64,000 nt of DNA from a bacterium (GTDB lineage: Bacteria > Cyanobacteriota > Sericytochromatia > S15B-MN24 > UBA4093). A program made the translations under genes and the position numbers. Positions 55,192 to 63,542 of the stretch are shown piece by piece; position 1 is the first letter of the stretch; every line of letters begins with the position of its first letter. The stretch spans positions 897,694 to 961,693 of the forward strand of contig JAGIBK010000001.1 in NCBI GenBank assembly GCA_017744355.1, read 5' to 3'. The notes beneath the pieces were generated by a model that saw only the letters and a program-made list of their open reading frames with translations, ran no database searches and was not told the origin of the DNA.

Positions 55192-55674
55192 CTACTGTGC
55201 CTTCTCGCCGTGGCCGCGGCGGAAGCCCTTGCCCTCGCGGGCGCCGAAGTCGAAGGACTCCATCTTCTTCAGCTGGTCGGGCGTCAGCACCGCGCGCGAC
55301 TCGAACCAGGACTGGATCCGCCCTTCGCTCAGCTTCTGCTTGATGCCGTCGATCTCGCGGTTCTTGGCGAGAGCCTGGTCCTTGGTGGCCGAGGGGCTCT
55401 TGAGCAGCAAGCCCAGCTCATGCTCCTTGGACTTGAGGGTCAGGCGCTGGCCCTTGGCGAACTCCGCCTGCTTGCGGTGAATCTCCTTGAGCTTGGTGCG
55501 CTGCTCGGGGGTCACCTCCAGGTACTTGAACATGCGATCCATCCGGCGCTCGACCATGCGCTGCATGTCGCCATGAGGACGGCCTCCGTCGGGCCCCGCG
55601 AAAGCGGCGGTCGCAGGCAAGGTCGCAAGCCCCATGGTCACGGCGAGGAGGGCGGGCAGGATACGGGCTTTCAT
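55192..55674 (-). CDS. Spy/CpxP-like (LTXXQ) periplasmic protein
   Basis: 160 residues. A signal peptide (about 1-25, ending 'TAAFAGP') precedes a helical, basic mature protein with an LTXXQ-like motif, 'YLEVTPEQRTKLKEI', and another 'AVLTPDQLKKMESF'. Spy and CpxP-type proteins are periplasmic chaperones or stress modulators; the C-terminus is rich in Gly, Arg and Lys. AAAAGGAG lies seven bases before the ATG at 55674. The longer open frame upstream is untranslated leader containing the promoter. It is the first gene of the operon with sigma and anti-sigma. Confidence 0.8.
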   Translation of the reverse strand: MKARILPALLAVTMGLATLPATAAFAGPDGGRPHGDMQRMVERRMDRMFKYLEVTPEQRTKLKEIHRKQAEFAKGQRLTLKSKEHELGLLLKSPSATKDQALAKNREIDGIKQKLSEGRIQSWFESRAVLTPDQLKKMESFDFGAREGKGFRRGHGEKAQ

Positions 55675-55736
55675 CGGCAATCTCCTTTTGTCAGGGGGGC
55701 TCTTTGAAGAGCCAGTGATTCGCGCGCTATCCTGAC

Positions 55737-55763
55737 TACGCACCCAGGGCTTGAAAAGTTTCA
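55737..55763 (-). promoter_or_regulatory. ECF-type promoter of the Spy-sigma-antisigma operon
   Basis: On the minus strand, TGAAAC (followed by TTTT) and CGTA are separated by 17 bases, 63 bases before the Spy-like start codon. This resembles the TGAAAC ... CGTA pattern known for SigW-group ECF sigmas (usual spacing about 16). No sigma-70 promoter is evident. It fits autoregulation by the operon's own sigma factor. Confidence 0.55.
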
Positions 55764-55829
55764 CTCCTGGTGGGCAGGATAGGGAACGGATCATGGGCTG
55801 TCAAGCCGACCGCCTTCCAGGAGCACCGC

Positions 55830-56165
55830 ATGGCCAGCACCTCTCAAGCCTTCTTCGCGCAGGTCTACGACCTGGTCTCGCAGGTACCGCACGGGCAAGT
55901 CGCCACCTACGGGCAGATCGCGCACTTGCTCGGCAAGCCCAGAGCCGCCCGCGCCGTGGGATACGCCCTCGCTCACCTCCCGAGCGACAGCATGGTCCCC
56001 TGGCACCGCGTGGTCAACCAGGAGGGCAGAGTCAGCCCGCGCGGGGTCGGCACACTGCCCGGCGACCGTCAGCGCGCACTATTGGAGCACGAGGGCATTC
56101 GCTTCGACGCCGAGGGGCGCCTCGATCTCAGGCGCCTGCGCTGGCAAGGACCGGACGCCGATTGA
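55830..56165 (+). CDS. Alkyltransferase-like (ATL) DNA-repair protein
   Basis: 111 residues: the DNA-binding domain of O6-alkylguanine transferases. 'QVYDLVSQVPHGQVATYGQI' and 'ARAVGYALAHLP' are family blocks. The active-site motif PCHRV reads P-W-H-R-V, so the alkyl-accepting Cys is Trp, the mark of ATL proteins. These bind O6-alkylguanine and hand it to nucleotide excision repair. AGGAG lies six bases before the ATG at 55830. It is divergent from the Spy-like operon; the ECF promoter lies between them. Confidence 0.92.
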   Translation: MASTSQAFFAQVYDLVSQVPHGQVATYGQIAHLLGKPRAARAVGYALAHLPSDSMVPWHRVVNQEGRVSPRGVGTLPGDRQRALLEHEGIRFDAEGRLDLRRLRWQGPDAD

Positions 56166-56224
56166 CATCTCTCGCCGCGCCTTGCGTAAAGTGGGGCCAG
56201 TCCTGATGCGAGAGGAGGGGCGAG

Positions 56225-56671
56225 ATGCGGATCCGCGACCTGATGACGGAAAAAGGGAAGCTCGCGTGCGTGACCTCGGTGGCCTTCCTGCCTGAGGTCG
56301 CCCAGCGGATGCAAGAGGCCGATACCGGGGTGATCCCGGTGCTCGACGCGCAGCACCCCGACAAGCTCGTCGGCATCATCACCGACCGAGATATCGCGGT
56401 TCGCGCCGTCGCCAAGGGGGTGGACCTCAAGAACGCCAAGGTGCAGGACTTCATGACCCAGGACGTGAACTGCATCTCGCCGGACGTCGATACGCTCGAT
56501 GCCGCCCGCCTGATGGCCGAGAAGCAGCTCCACCGCCTCTGCGTGGTCGACAATGAGAAGCTGGTCGGCATCCTCTCGCTGGGCGACCTGGCCGAGACCG
56601 AGATCGACCGGGCCGAGCATGCCCTCAAGGGCATCTCGCACGGCGCCAAGGTCGAGCAGAAGAAGCAGTAG
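56225..56671 (+). CDS. CBS-domain pair protein
   Basis: 148 residues, nearly all two CBS motifs (about 7-65 and 72-128), each with the 'GIITDRDIAVRAVA' or 'GILSLGDLAE' end. CBS pairs bind AMP, ATP or related ligands and sense energy state. No catalytic domain is attached, so it should act on a partner or as a stand-alone sensor. GAGGGGC lies before the ATG. Sixty bases separate it from the ATL gene. Confidence 0.92.
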   Translation: MRIRDLMTEKGKLACVTSVAFLPEVAQRMQEADTGVIPVLDAQHPDKLVGIITDRDIAVRAVAKGVDLKNAKVQDFMTQDVNCISPDVDTLDAARLMAEKQLHRLCVVDNEKLVGILSLGDLAETEIDRAEHALKGISHGAKVEQKKQ

Positions 56672-56782
56672 TGTCGTCACTTGGCATGAATTAGCGTGCT
56701 GGTGGGGCCAAGGCAAGGCCTCGCTTTTGGAGCAGGCCCGACGTAACATAGAACGGTCGCCCTCGCATCCAGGAGCCCGCCA

Positions 56783-57283
56783 ATGTCACACGACGACTCC
56801 CTCGCCACTCCCGTCCAGTCCCCCCTCGCCTGCCTGATCGGGGAGTGGACCGGCACGACGCGCACCCGTTTCAGGCCCACGGATCACTTCGAACCCTGCG
56901 AGGTGAAGGCCCGAATGCGCTGGGTCGCGAACGGCACCTTCGTGTTGTACGAATACGACGGGATGTTCAACGGTGAAGCGGCACATGGCGCCGCGTTCTT
57001 CGGCATCGACCCCGATAGCGGCGAAGGATCGGCGGCCTGGGTCGACAGCTTCCATTCGAGCGCAGCCCCGACGCTGTCGAAAGGTAAGGCGGCGCCGGGC
57101 GAGATCCTGAATGTGGCAGCGACCTATGGAGACCCGGCCGAGCCGTGGGGCTGGCAGACCATCATTACCGCGGAAGGCCCGGACACCATCGCGATCCTGG
57201 CCTACAACATTCCGCCAGCCAGCATGAGCGAGCGCTACGTCGCAATCGAAACGAAGCTCCAGCGCGCGGCCGCGCGGCCCTGA
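56783..57283 (+). CDS. DUF1579-like protein
   Basis: 166 residues. The start 'LACLIGEWTGTTRTRFRPTD' and the series of beta strands ('MRWVANGTFVLYEYDGMFNG') fit the lipocalin-like DUF1579 family, whose members probably bind a small hydrophobic ligand. No signal peptide is present. AGGAG lies nine bases before the ATG. A strong hairpin follows the stop. Confidence 0.75.
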   Translation: MSHDDSLATPVQSPLACLIGEWTGTTRTRFRPTDHFEPCEVKARMRWVANGTFVLYEYDGMFNGEAAHGAAFFGIDPDSGEGSAAWVDSFHSSAAPTLSKGKAAPGEILNVAATYGDPAEPWGWQTIITAEGPDTIAILAYNIPPASMSERYVAIETKLQRAAARP

Positions 57284-57323
57284 AGCTGGGCGAGTGTCGC
57301 CAATCACTCAGCGCGCCAAGCCA

Positions 57324-57361
57324 AGCGAAAAGGGCCGGGGAATCCCCCGGCCCTTTTCGCT
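57324..57361. terminator. Bidirectional terminator
   Basis: Seventeen-base perfect arms around a four-base loop, AGCGAAAAGG at one end and CCTTTTCGCT at the other, between two convergent genes. Confidence 0.87.
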
Positions 57362-57368
57362 GAGACGG

Positions 57369-58079
57369 CTAGGCCTTTACGGCCTCCTTGATCTTCACGC
57401 AGCGGTAGCCGACGCCGCGCACGGTCTTGATCTGCACGGGGCAGTTGTCGAAGCGCTCGAGCTTTTCGCGCAAGCGGCAGATGTGGACGTCCACCACGCG
57501 ATCGTCGCCGAAGAAGTCGTCCCCCCACACCCGGTAGAGGATTGAGTCGCGGCTGATCGCCTTGCCCAGGTTGCTCACCAGGAGGTGGAGCAGCGAGTAC
57601 TCCTTGAAGGGGAGCTCGATGGGCTCGTCGTGGATCGAGACGATGTGCTGGTCCGTGTCGATGATGAGCCCATCGACCGCCATCCGGTTCGGCGAGTCCA
57701 CCATGCTGCGCTTGAGGCGGTCCACCCGGCGCAGGTTCGCCTTGACCCGGGCCGTCAGCTCGATCAGGCTGAAGGGCTTGGTCATGTACTCGTCGGCGCC
57801 GACGGCGAGGCCCACCACCTTGTCGGTGTCGGTCCCCTTGGCCGTGAGCATGATGATCGGGGTGACCATCTCGGGGCGGATGGTCCGGCAGACTTCCAAA
57901 CCGTCCACGTCGGGCATCATGAGATCGAGAATCAACAGGTCCGGCGTCTCGCGGCGGGCCGTGTCGATCGCGGCCTTGCCGCTCGCCACCGTGAGGACGC
58001 TGTAGCCTTCGTACTCAAGCTGCTTCTGAAGCAACAGACGGATATTGGGATCGTCGTCTGCAACCAAGATTTTCGCCAT
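57369..58079 (-). CDS. OmpR/PhoB-family response regulator
   Basis: 236 residues. A receiver domain (about 1-118: acidic DDD cluster, phospho-Asp in 'LLILDLMMPD', 'MLTAKG', Lys in 'YMTKPF') and a winged-helix DNA-binding domain (about 135-232, 'LPFKEYSLLHLLVSNLGKAI', 'VDVHICRLREKLE', 'IKTVRGVGYRC'). No kinase gene is adjacent, so it is an orphan regulator. GGAGGA lies ten bases before the ATG. Confidence 0.94.
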   Translation of the reverse strand: MAKILVADDDPNIRLLLQKQLEYEGYSVLTVASGKAAIDTARRETPDLLILDLMMPDVDGLEVCRTIRPEMVTPIIMLTAKGTDTDKVVGLAVGADEYMTKPFSLIELTARVKANLRRVDRLKRSMVDSPNRMAVDGLIIDTDQHIVSIHDEPIELPFKEYSLLHLLVSNLGKAISRDSILYRVWGDDFFGDDRVVDVHICRLREKLERFDNCPVQIKTVRGVGYRCVKIKEAVKA

Positions 58080-58253
58080 GAAGTGGTCCTCCTTTGGGCA
58101 GGCGAACGATAATCGCTAGGATCGTATACCCTGCAACAGCGGCTTCAAATGGATTGCCTGGCATCACCAATCCTTCTTACCCGCTGGATCGTGGCGAGCT
58201 CTTGCGATTATGTTACGCAGAAATGAAGCTTCGGACGCTCGGCGAGCAGCCCG

Positions 58254-61200
58254 CTACAGGGTCGCGAGGGCCTCACGATCGAGCTTCGCGCCGAGCCGGT
58301 CGAAGACCACGGCAGCCTCCTCCCGCTTGCGATCGGCCCCAGCGCGATCGCCCAGAGCCGAGAGGATCCGGGCCTCGACCGCGGTGGCGCGTGCCAGCTC
58401 GATGGGGGCGCCGGCCTCGCCGAGGGCCGCAAGCGCTGCCTGGATCGTCGCCTGAGCTTCTTCGAGCTCACCGCTCTCCACGTGGATGAGGGCAGCCGCC
58501 GTCAGGGTCAGGCCGTGCTGGGTATCGCTCGTGTTCTCCTTGGCCTGGGCGAGGCCCTGCTCCAAGGCCTCGCGGGCCTCGATCGGCCGCGCGCAGCGAT
58601 GGTAGGCCTTGGCGAGCGCCGCAAGGGCCTCGGGCAGCACCTCCACCGCGTTGATCCCGCGCATGACCCCGATGCCTTCCAGCAAGCGCTCGATGGCATC
58701 TTCGGCCCGCTCGTCCGCCACCAGCACCAGGCCCATGCCGACCGCGGCCACCCCGGCCCCGAACGAATCCTGGATCTCCTGGCTGCGATCCAGGGCCTGG
58801 CGGTGGAAGTCCAGGGCCTGGGCGAGATCCCCGCGGTTGCGCAGCAGATCGCCCAGGTTGTTCATCTGGATGATCTGCCGGCTCACGTCGCCGATTTGCT
58901 CGTAGAGACGCAGGCTCCGCTCGTAGTTCTCCGCGCAGCGCCCCCAGTCGCCGAGCTCCAGGTAGAGGGCGCCCAGGTTGTTGAGGCTCGAGGCCACGCC
59001 GAACACGTCCTGGATCTGCTCGCGCAGCTCCGCGGCCTGCATGTGGTAGGCCTCGGCGACGGGCAACTGGTTCTGACGGTAGCAGACGATCCCCAGGATG
59101 CTGAGCGCCATCGCCGTCTCCTTGGGATGCTCGGTGCCGCTCAGGGCCTCGAGGCTCCCCTGGCAGAGGCCAACGACCTCCTCGTACTGGCCCTGGCGGA
59201 AGAGGCTGAGGGCCTGGTCCAGCAGGATCCGCGCCCGCACCAGGGGGTCATCGGCGGTCGCGAGCGCCGAAAGGCCCTGCTCGTAATAGGTCATGGCCTC
59301 GCCGTACTGGCCCTGGAGGTTGTAGATGCCTCCCAGGCGACGCATGGTCTCGGCGCGCTCCTGAGGGTGGGTCTGCTCGGCGAGCACGGTGCTGAGATGG
59401 GCGATCGCCTGGGCGTACTGGCCCGTGGTCGCAAGCAGCTCCGAAAGGGCGAGCAGCACCTCGGCGCGCGAGGGCGTCTCGAGCAGCTCCTTTTCGCGCT
59501 CCATGAGCGTGAGGCACTGCTCGAAGCAGTGGAGGGCCTCCTGGTTCGAGAAGCCGCGCAGGGCCTTCTCACCGGAACGAAACAGGTAATAGACGGCCTT
59601 GGGGATGACCTCGCCGAGCAAGAAGTGGCGCGCCAGGACCTCAGGGCTCTCTTCGCAGCGCGCGCCCAGCTGCTGCTCGAGCGCTTGCCCCACCTTGCGG
59701 TGCAACTCCTTGCGCTTGGCAAGCAGCAATGAATTGTAGACCGCCTCATGAGTCAGCGCCTGATAGAACTGCCACTCGCCCGACGAGCGCCGGTGCAGGA
59801 ACTCGGCGGCCTCCAGGGCTTCGAGCGGGAGCGAATCCGCCTGCTGCTCGGCAAGCTGGGCGATGAGCGCGGGTTCGAAGTTGCGGCCGACGACCGAGGC
59901 CAGCTGCAAAACCGAGCGCATCGCCGGCCCCAGCCGGTCGAGGCGCGACCGGATAACGCCGCTGACCGTGCTCGGCAGCTGGCTTGCGGCCGAGCCCGAA
60001 ACCTGCCAGATGTAGCGCTCGTCGCGCACGAGCACGCCGGCGTCTTCGAGCGATCGCACCAATTCCCGCAAGAACAAGGGATTGCCCTCGCCGCGCGCGA
60101 GGACCTGCTCGCCGAGCTTGCGCAGCTCTTCGGGCCAGCGCTCGGGCTCGTTCGGCATCGCCAGCAGGCTCGCCACCAGCGACCAGCTCTCGGCCTCGCT
60201 CAGCGGGCGCAGCACGAGGGTTCGGGTCTCGATCGTCGCGCGCCAGCGGTTCAGCGGACTGCCCTCGACCGGGCGCGCCTGGCACAGCACCAAAAGCCGG
60301 CTCTGCTGGAAGTCTCGGGTCGTAAGCGCGTCGAACAGGCTCTGGAGCCATTCGAGCGAGGCCTCGTCGGCCCAGTGCAGATCCTCGAAGTTGAGGAGCA
60401 TGACGCGATCGCGCGCATAACCGAGCAAAAGGGAGTTGAAGGCCTTGAAGGCCATGGTCCGACGCTGCTGAGGCGTCAGCTGGGTGAACTCGGCGCTCTC
60501 CGCGCCGATCCCAAGCAGGTACGAGATCGCGAGGATCGAGCGCTTACGAGCCTCAGCGGCAGATTCGAAGGCCTCGACGCGCTGGCGCAAGCGCGCCCGG
60601 ATCTCATTGGGCGTCTCCTGCTTCTTGATGCCGAGCCAGCGCCGGATGAAGTCGCTCAAGAGGGCATAGGGCGTCCCATGCTCGTAGGACATGGCGCGGA
60701 CCCGCTGCGCGTCCACTTCGCGCGTAGGGTCCAGACCGGCGACCAGAGCGCTCGACAGTAGGGACTTGCCGATGCCCGCCTCACCGGAGAGCATGACCAG
60801 ATGCGGCGCCCCCTCGGCGGCCCGGGCGAAGGCCTCTTCGAGGGTCGCAAGCTCCGCCTGGCGCCCCACCATGGAGACGGGCTCGACGCGTGCGGGGGCC
60901 TCGGCCTTGGGACCGATCAGCTCATAGACGGGGACCGGGTCCGGCCTGCCTTTGACCTGCACCGGCTCGAGCGCGGCGAAGTCCATGGCGTGGCTCGAAT
61001 GGCGATAGGTCTCGTGGGTGACCAGGACCTTGCCCGGCCGTGCGGCCCCCTCCATCTGCTGGGCGAGGTTGACCGTCTCGCCCATGACCGTGTAGTCGCG
61101 CTTCTGGGCGCCGCCGACCGCGCCGGTGACGACCAGGCCGGTGTGGATCCCGATGCGGACCTTGAGGACGATGCCGGTATCCGCCTGCAGCTGCTCGGCG

Positions 61201-61592
61201 AACTCGCAAGCCGCCCGCTGCATCTCGAAAGCGGCGCGGACCGCCCGTTCGGGATCGTCCTCATGGGCGATGGGGGCGCCGAAGAGGGCCATGATCGCAT
61301 CGCCGATGTACTTGTCGACCACCCCACCGAAACGGTAGATGGGCTCGGTGAGCACCTCGAAGAAGCGGTTGACGATCTCGGTGACGGCTTGGGGGTCTAG
61401 CTTCTCGCTCATGGCGGTGAAGCCCGAGACGTCGGCGAAGAGGACCGTCACCTCCCGGCGATCCCCCGCCGTTTCCGGGCTGGCTTCGGGCAGGCTTCGC
61501 GCCGGCTCGCTCTCGCGCAGCTGGCGAACGCCGCACTGGGCGCAGAAGTTCGCATGGGGGGGAAGGGCGTATTGACAGGCGTGACAGTTCAC
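58254..61592 (-). CDS. Class III cyclase-AAA ATPase-TPR signalling protein
   Basis: 1112 residues. A small zinc ribbon (C3, C6, C17, C20) precedes a class III nucleotide cyclase domain (about 45-230). Metal Asp residues D54 and D98 and base-selecting K94 and D166 are present. The transition-state pair N-x-x-x-R reads N175 ... Q179, so the Arg is missing. An AAA-type ATPase follows (P-loop 'GEAGIGKS', Walker B 'LLNFEDLHWAD', about 260-560), then a long helical TPR region to the end. No membrane helix. The GTG at 61592 opens directly into the zinc ribbon. Confidence 0.9.
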   Translation of the reverse strand: MNCHACQYALPPHANFCAQCGVRQLRESEPARSLPEASPETAGDRREVTVLFADVSGFTAMSEKLDPQAVTEIVNRFFEVLTEPIYRFGGVVDKYIGDAIMALFGAPIAHEDDPERAVRAAFEMQRAACEFAEQLQADTGIVLKVRIGIHTGLVVTGAVGGAQKRDYTVMGETVNLAQQMEGAARPGKVLVTHETYRHSSHAMDFAALEPVQVKGRPDPVPVYELIGPKAEAPARVEPVSMVGRQAELATLEEAFARAAEGAPHLVMLSGEAGIGKSLLSSALVAGLDPTREVDAQRVRAMSYEHGTPYALLSDFIRRWLGIKKQETPNEIRARLRQRVEAFESAAEARKRSILAISYLLGIGAESAEFTQLTPQQRRTMAFKAFNSLLLGYARDRVMLLNFEDLHWADEASLEWLQSLFDALTTRDFQQSRLLVLCQARPVEGSPLNRWRATIETRTLVLRPLSEAESWSLVASLLAMPNEPERWPEELRKLGEQVLARGEGNPLFLRELVRSLEDAGVLVRDERYIWQVSGSAASQLPSTVSGVIRSRLDRLGPAMRSVLQLASVVGRNFEPALIAQLAEQQADSLPLEALEAAEFLHRRSSGEWQFYQALTHEAVYNSLLLAKRKELHRKVGQALEQQLGARCEESPEVLARHFLLGEVIPKAVYYLFRSGEKALRGFSNQEALHCFEQCLTLMEREKELLETPSRAEVLLALSELLATTGQYAQAIAHLSTVLAEQTHPQERAETMRRLGGIYNLQGQYGEAMTYYEQGLSALATADDPLVRARILLDQALSLFRQGQYEEVVGLCQGSLEALSGTEHPKETAMALSILGIVCYRQNQLPVAEAYHMQAAELREQIQDVFGVASSLNNLGALYLELGDWGRCAENYERSLRLYEQIGDVSRQIIQMNNLGDLLRNRGDLAQALDFHRQALDRSQEIQDSFGAGVAAVGMGLVLVADERAEDAIERLLEGIGVMRGINAVEVLPEALAALAKAYHRCARPIEAREALEQGLAQAKENTSDTQHGLTLTAAALIHVESGELEEAQATIQAALAALGEAGAPIELARATAVEARILSALGDRAGADRKREEAAVVFDRLGAKLDREALATL

Positions 61593-61639
61593 GGGGGCCT
61601 CGGTGTTCGCAGCGGATCACGACGTCTCGTCGAGGCTTC

Positions 61640-61669
61640 AGTATAACGCGCGGGCGAAGGAAGGGCCAA
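61640..61669 (-). promoter_or_regulatory. Promoter of the cyclase-AAA-TPR gene
   Basis: On the minus strand TTGGCC and TATACT are 18 bases apart, 47 bases before the GTG start. It abuts the stop codon of the upstream lipoprotein gene. Confidence 0.45.
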
Positions 61670-62794
61670 CTACTGCAGGACGATCCCCACCCCCGGGTTC
61701 GGAATCGGCGAGGGCTCCGGCGGCAGGGTCGGGAGCGGCTTGGGCGCGGCCTGCTGGCGCACCCGCTCGGCCTCCGCGAGAACCTTGCCCATATCCACCT
61801 GCTCCGCGACCGCCTCGAAGAGGCTCTGGGAAGGGTTGGCCTGGTCCGGCACGAAGGCCCCGATCCGCTCCACCAGCTGGGAGATGACCGCCGTCTGCAA
61901 GCTCAGGGCCGTCCCGGTCTCGATCTGGTCGAGGTTCGCGTTCGCCGCCTTCTGGGTGAGAGCCTTGACGTGGCTCGTCAGCACCGCCGAGGCCGTCGCG
62001 GTCTCACCGAGCAGGGTCTCGAAGCGAGAAGCCTCGCTCAGGGCGCTGCTCTGATCCAGGATCCCCAGCGCCTTGCCGAGGCTCGTGGGCGAGACGCCCT
62101 GGGTCAGGGTCGCCAGGCGCTGGCTCTTGATGCCCTCGAAGCCCTTCTCGACCTGGAAGTCGGGATAGGCCTCGGTCATGAGGGTCGAGGCGAACGTCAC
62201 GAGCGTCGAGCCGGGCGTCACGTCCACCACCTGGCGCTTGTCGTTGACCGAGGCGATGTTCGCCCCGAGCGGCGCGGCCAGGAAGCCCGCCACTCCCTGC
62301 GAGTTGCGCAGGATGGTCTGGATGATGAAGGGATGGCGCGCGCCCTGCACGACCAGGCGCAGCGAGTAGCGCCCCGCCGCATCCGTGGTCGTGGTAGCCT
62401 TGACCTCCCCGGTGAGGGGATCCACCACCTGGATGGTCGCATTCCGCACCGCGCCGTCCGCGGCCCACTCGGGCTGCAGGCTCTGGATCCTGAACGAGAG
62501 GCCCTGGATCTTGTAGGGCGCGACGGTGGCGAGGGGAGCGACCGTGGTCAATGGCGCGACCGTCGTGAGCGGCGCCACGGTGGTCAAGGGCGCGACCGTC
62601 GTGAGCGGGGCCACGGTGGTCAGGCTTGGCGGCAGCTTCACGGCGCCGTCCAGGCTGAAGGCCCGATAATCGGGCTCCGTGGCCGCGCCGAAGCTCTGGG
62701 AGTTGCCCAGCGCCACCCCGAGGCCGTACAGGCTGCAGCCCGTCAGTTGAAGCAGCGTCAGGGCCAGGGCGCCTCTCAGGATCGCGTGCCGCAT
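61670..62794 (-). CDS. Lipoprotein with six tandem hexapeptide repeats
   Basis: 374 residues. Lipobox L-T-G-C near residue 20. A linker then carries six tandem copies of a [L]-[TA]-T-V-A-P hexapeptide (about residues 58-93), followed by a carboxypeptidase-regulatory-like Ig domain (about 100-165, 'QVVDPLTGEVKATTTTDAAG') and a helical, mostly unrecognised C-terminal half ending in a Pro-rich tail. GGGAGGGA lies six bases before the ATG at 62794. The upstream barrel gene is 14 bases away, so the two are in one operon with the NHL gene. Function unknown. Confidence 0.75.
   Translation of the reverse strand: MRHAILRGALALTLLQLTGCSLYGLGVALGNSQSFGAATEPDYRAFSLDGAVKLPPSLTTVAPLTTVAPLTTVAPLTTVAPLTTVAPLATVAPYKIQGLSFRIQSLQPEWAADGAVRNATIQVVDPLTGEVKATTTTDAAGRYSLRLVVQGARHPFIIQTILRNSQGVAGFLAAPLGANIASVNDKRQVVDVTPGSTLVTFASTLMTEAYPDFQVEKGFEGIKSQRLATLTQGVSPTSLGKALGILDQSSALSEASRFETLLGETATASAVLTSHVKALTQKAANANLDQIETGTALSLQTAVISQLVERIGAFVPDQANPSQSLFEAVAEQVDMGKVLAEAERVRQQAAPKPLPTLPPEPSPIPNPGVGIVLQ
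62516..62623 (-). repeat. Six 18-base coding repeats
   Basis: Six in-frame 18-base units encode LTTVAP-type hexapeptides. Neighbouring units alternate between two spellings (ACCGTGGTCA and ACCGTCGTGA cores), so the true period is near 36 bases, evidence of duplication by two-unit blocks. Copy number should vary between strains by slippage. Confidence 0.85.
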
Positions 62795-62808
62795 GTCGCG
62801 TCCCTCCC

Positions 62809-63540
62809 CTAGAACCCGCTCAGGGCGAACGAGGCCGTCATGGCGCTCAGCTCGCGCCCGTAGAGCGCGCTTTGGGTCCGCTCGTACCGGTAGCCGAGCG
62901 CGAAGCGATCGCCCCAAAAGGTGAGGCGCGGATGCACGCCCACGCCCCAAGTGGAAGGCAGGCTCAGCCGAGTGTCCCCGAGGTGAGCAAATCCCTGGGG
63001 CAGGGCCTCCACCTCGAGCTCCAGGCCGAAGGGGCCGAAGAGCGGACGTCGGTAGTCCATCATGAAGGTCACCCCGTGGAAGAGGTGCCACGGCGCGAAG
63101 AGGAAGGCCGGCGCGGTCCCGGGCGCCTTGGCGCTGCTCGAAACCTCCACCCAACGCGCGGCGTAACCGGCCCCAAGGCCGAGCGACCCGCCAAGCACGT
63201 CGTAGGCCAGCATCCCGCCGACCAGCGCCTGGGTCTCGGTGCGCTGATGAATGGTCCCGGGAAAATCCGGATCGGCGATCGCAAAGGCACCGCGCGCCAG
63301 GGTCGCGACCGCGCGCCAAGGATCCGCAGCCTGGTAGCGCCAGCCGAGGTGATAACGTTCGGCCGAGGGGATCCGGCTCGAGAGGGTCTCCGGCGCGTAG
63401 GTCTCGGTCGCCGATCCCCGCGAGAAGCCGAAGCGCACGGATGAGCGCCCGCCCTCGGCCGCATCGGCGGACACATGAGCGGTGAGCAAGAAGGCGGCGG
63501 CGAGGATGGCGACCGCAGCAGCGCTACCGAGAAGCCGCAT
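62809..63540 (-). CDS. Predicted outer-membrane beta-barrel-like protein
   Basis: 243 residues. A signal peptide (about 1-28, ending 'AHVSADA') precedes alternating polar/hydrophobic strands rich in Gly and aromatic residues ('ERYHLGWRYQAADPWRAVA', 'RFALGYRYERTQSALYG'), ending in 'TASFALSGF' with the C-terminal Phe common in outer-membrane barrels. I do not recognise a family. It begins two bases after the NHL protein gene ends. Confidence 0.7.
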   Translation of the reverse strand: MRLLGSAAAVAILAAAFLLTAHVSADAAEGGRSSVRFGFSRGSATETYAPETLSSRIPSAERYHLGWRYQAADPWRAVATLARGAFAIADPDFPGTIHQRTETQALVGGMLAYDVLGGSLGLGAGYAARWVEVSSSAKAPGTAPAFLFAPWHLFHGVTFMMDYRRPLFGPFGLELEVEALPQGFAHLGDTRLSLPSTWGVGVHPRLTFWGDRFALGYRYERTQSALYGRELSAMTASFALSGF

Positions 63541-63542
63541 GA

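Noticed and set aside
62516..62623. Tandem repeats considered as a CRISPR array
   Set aside because: Units are contiguous 18-mers without spacers, in frame within a lipoprotein gene.
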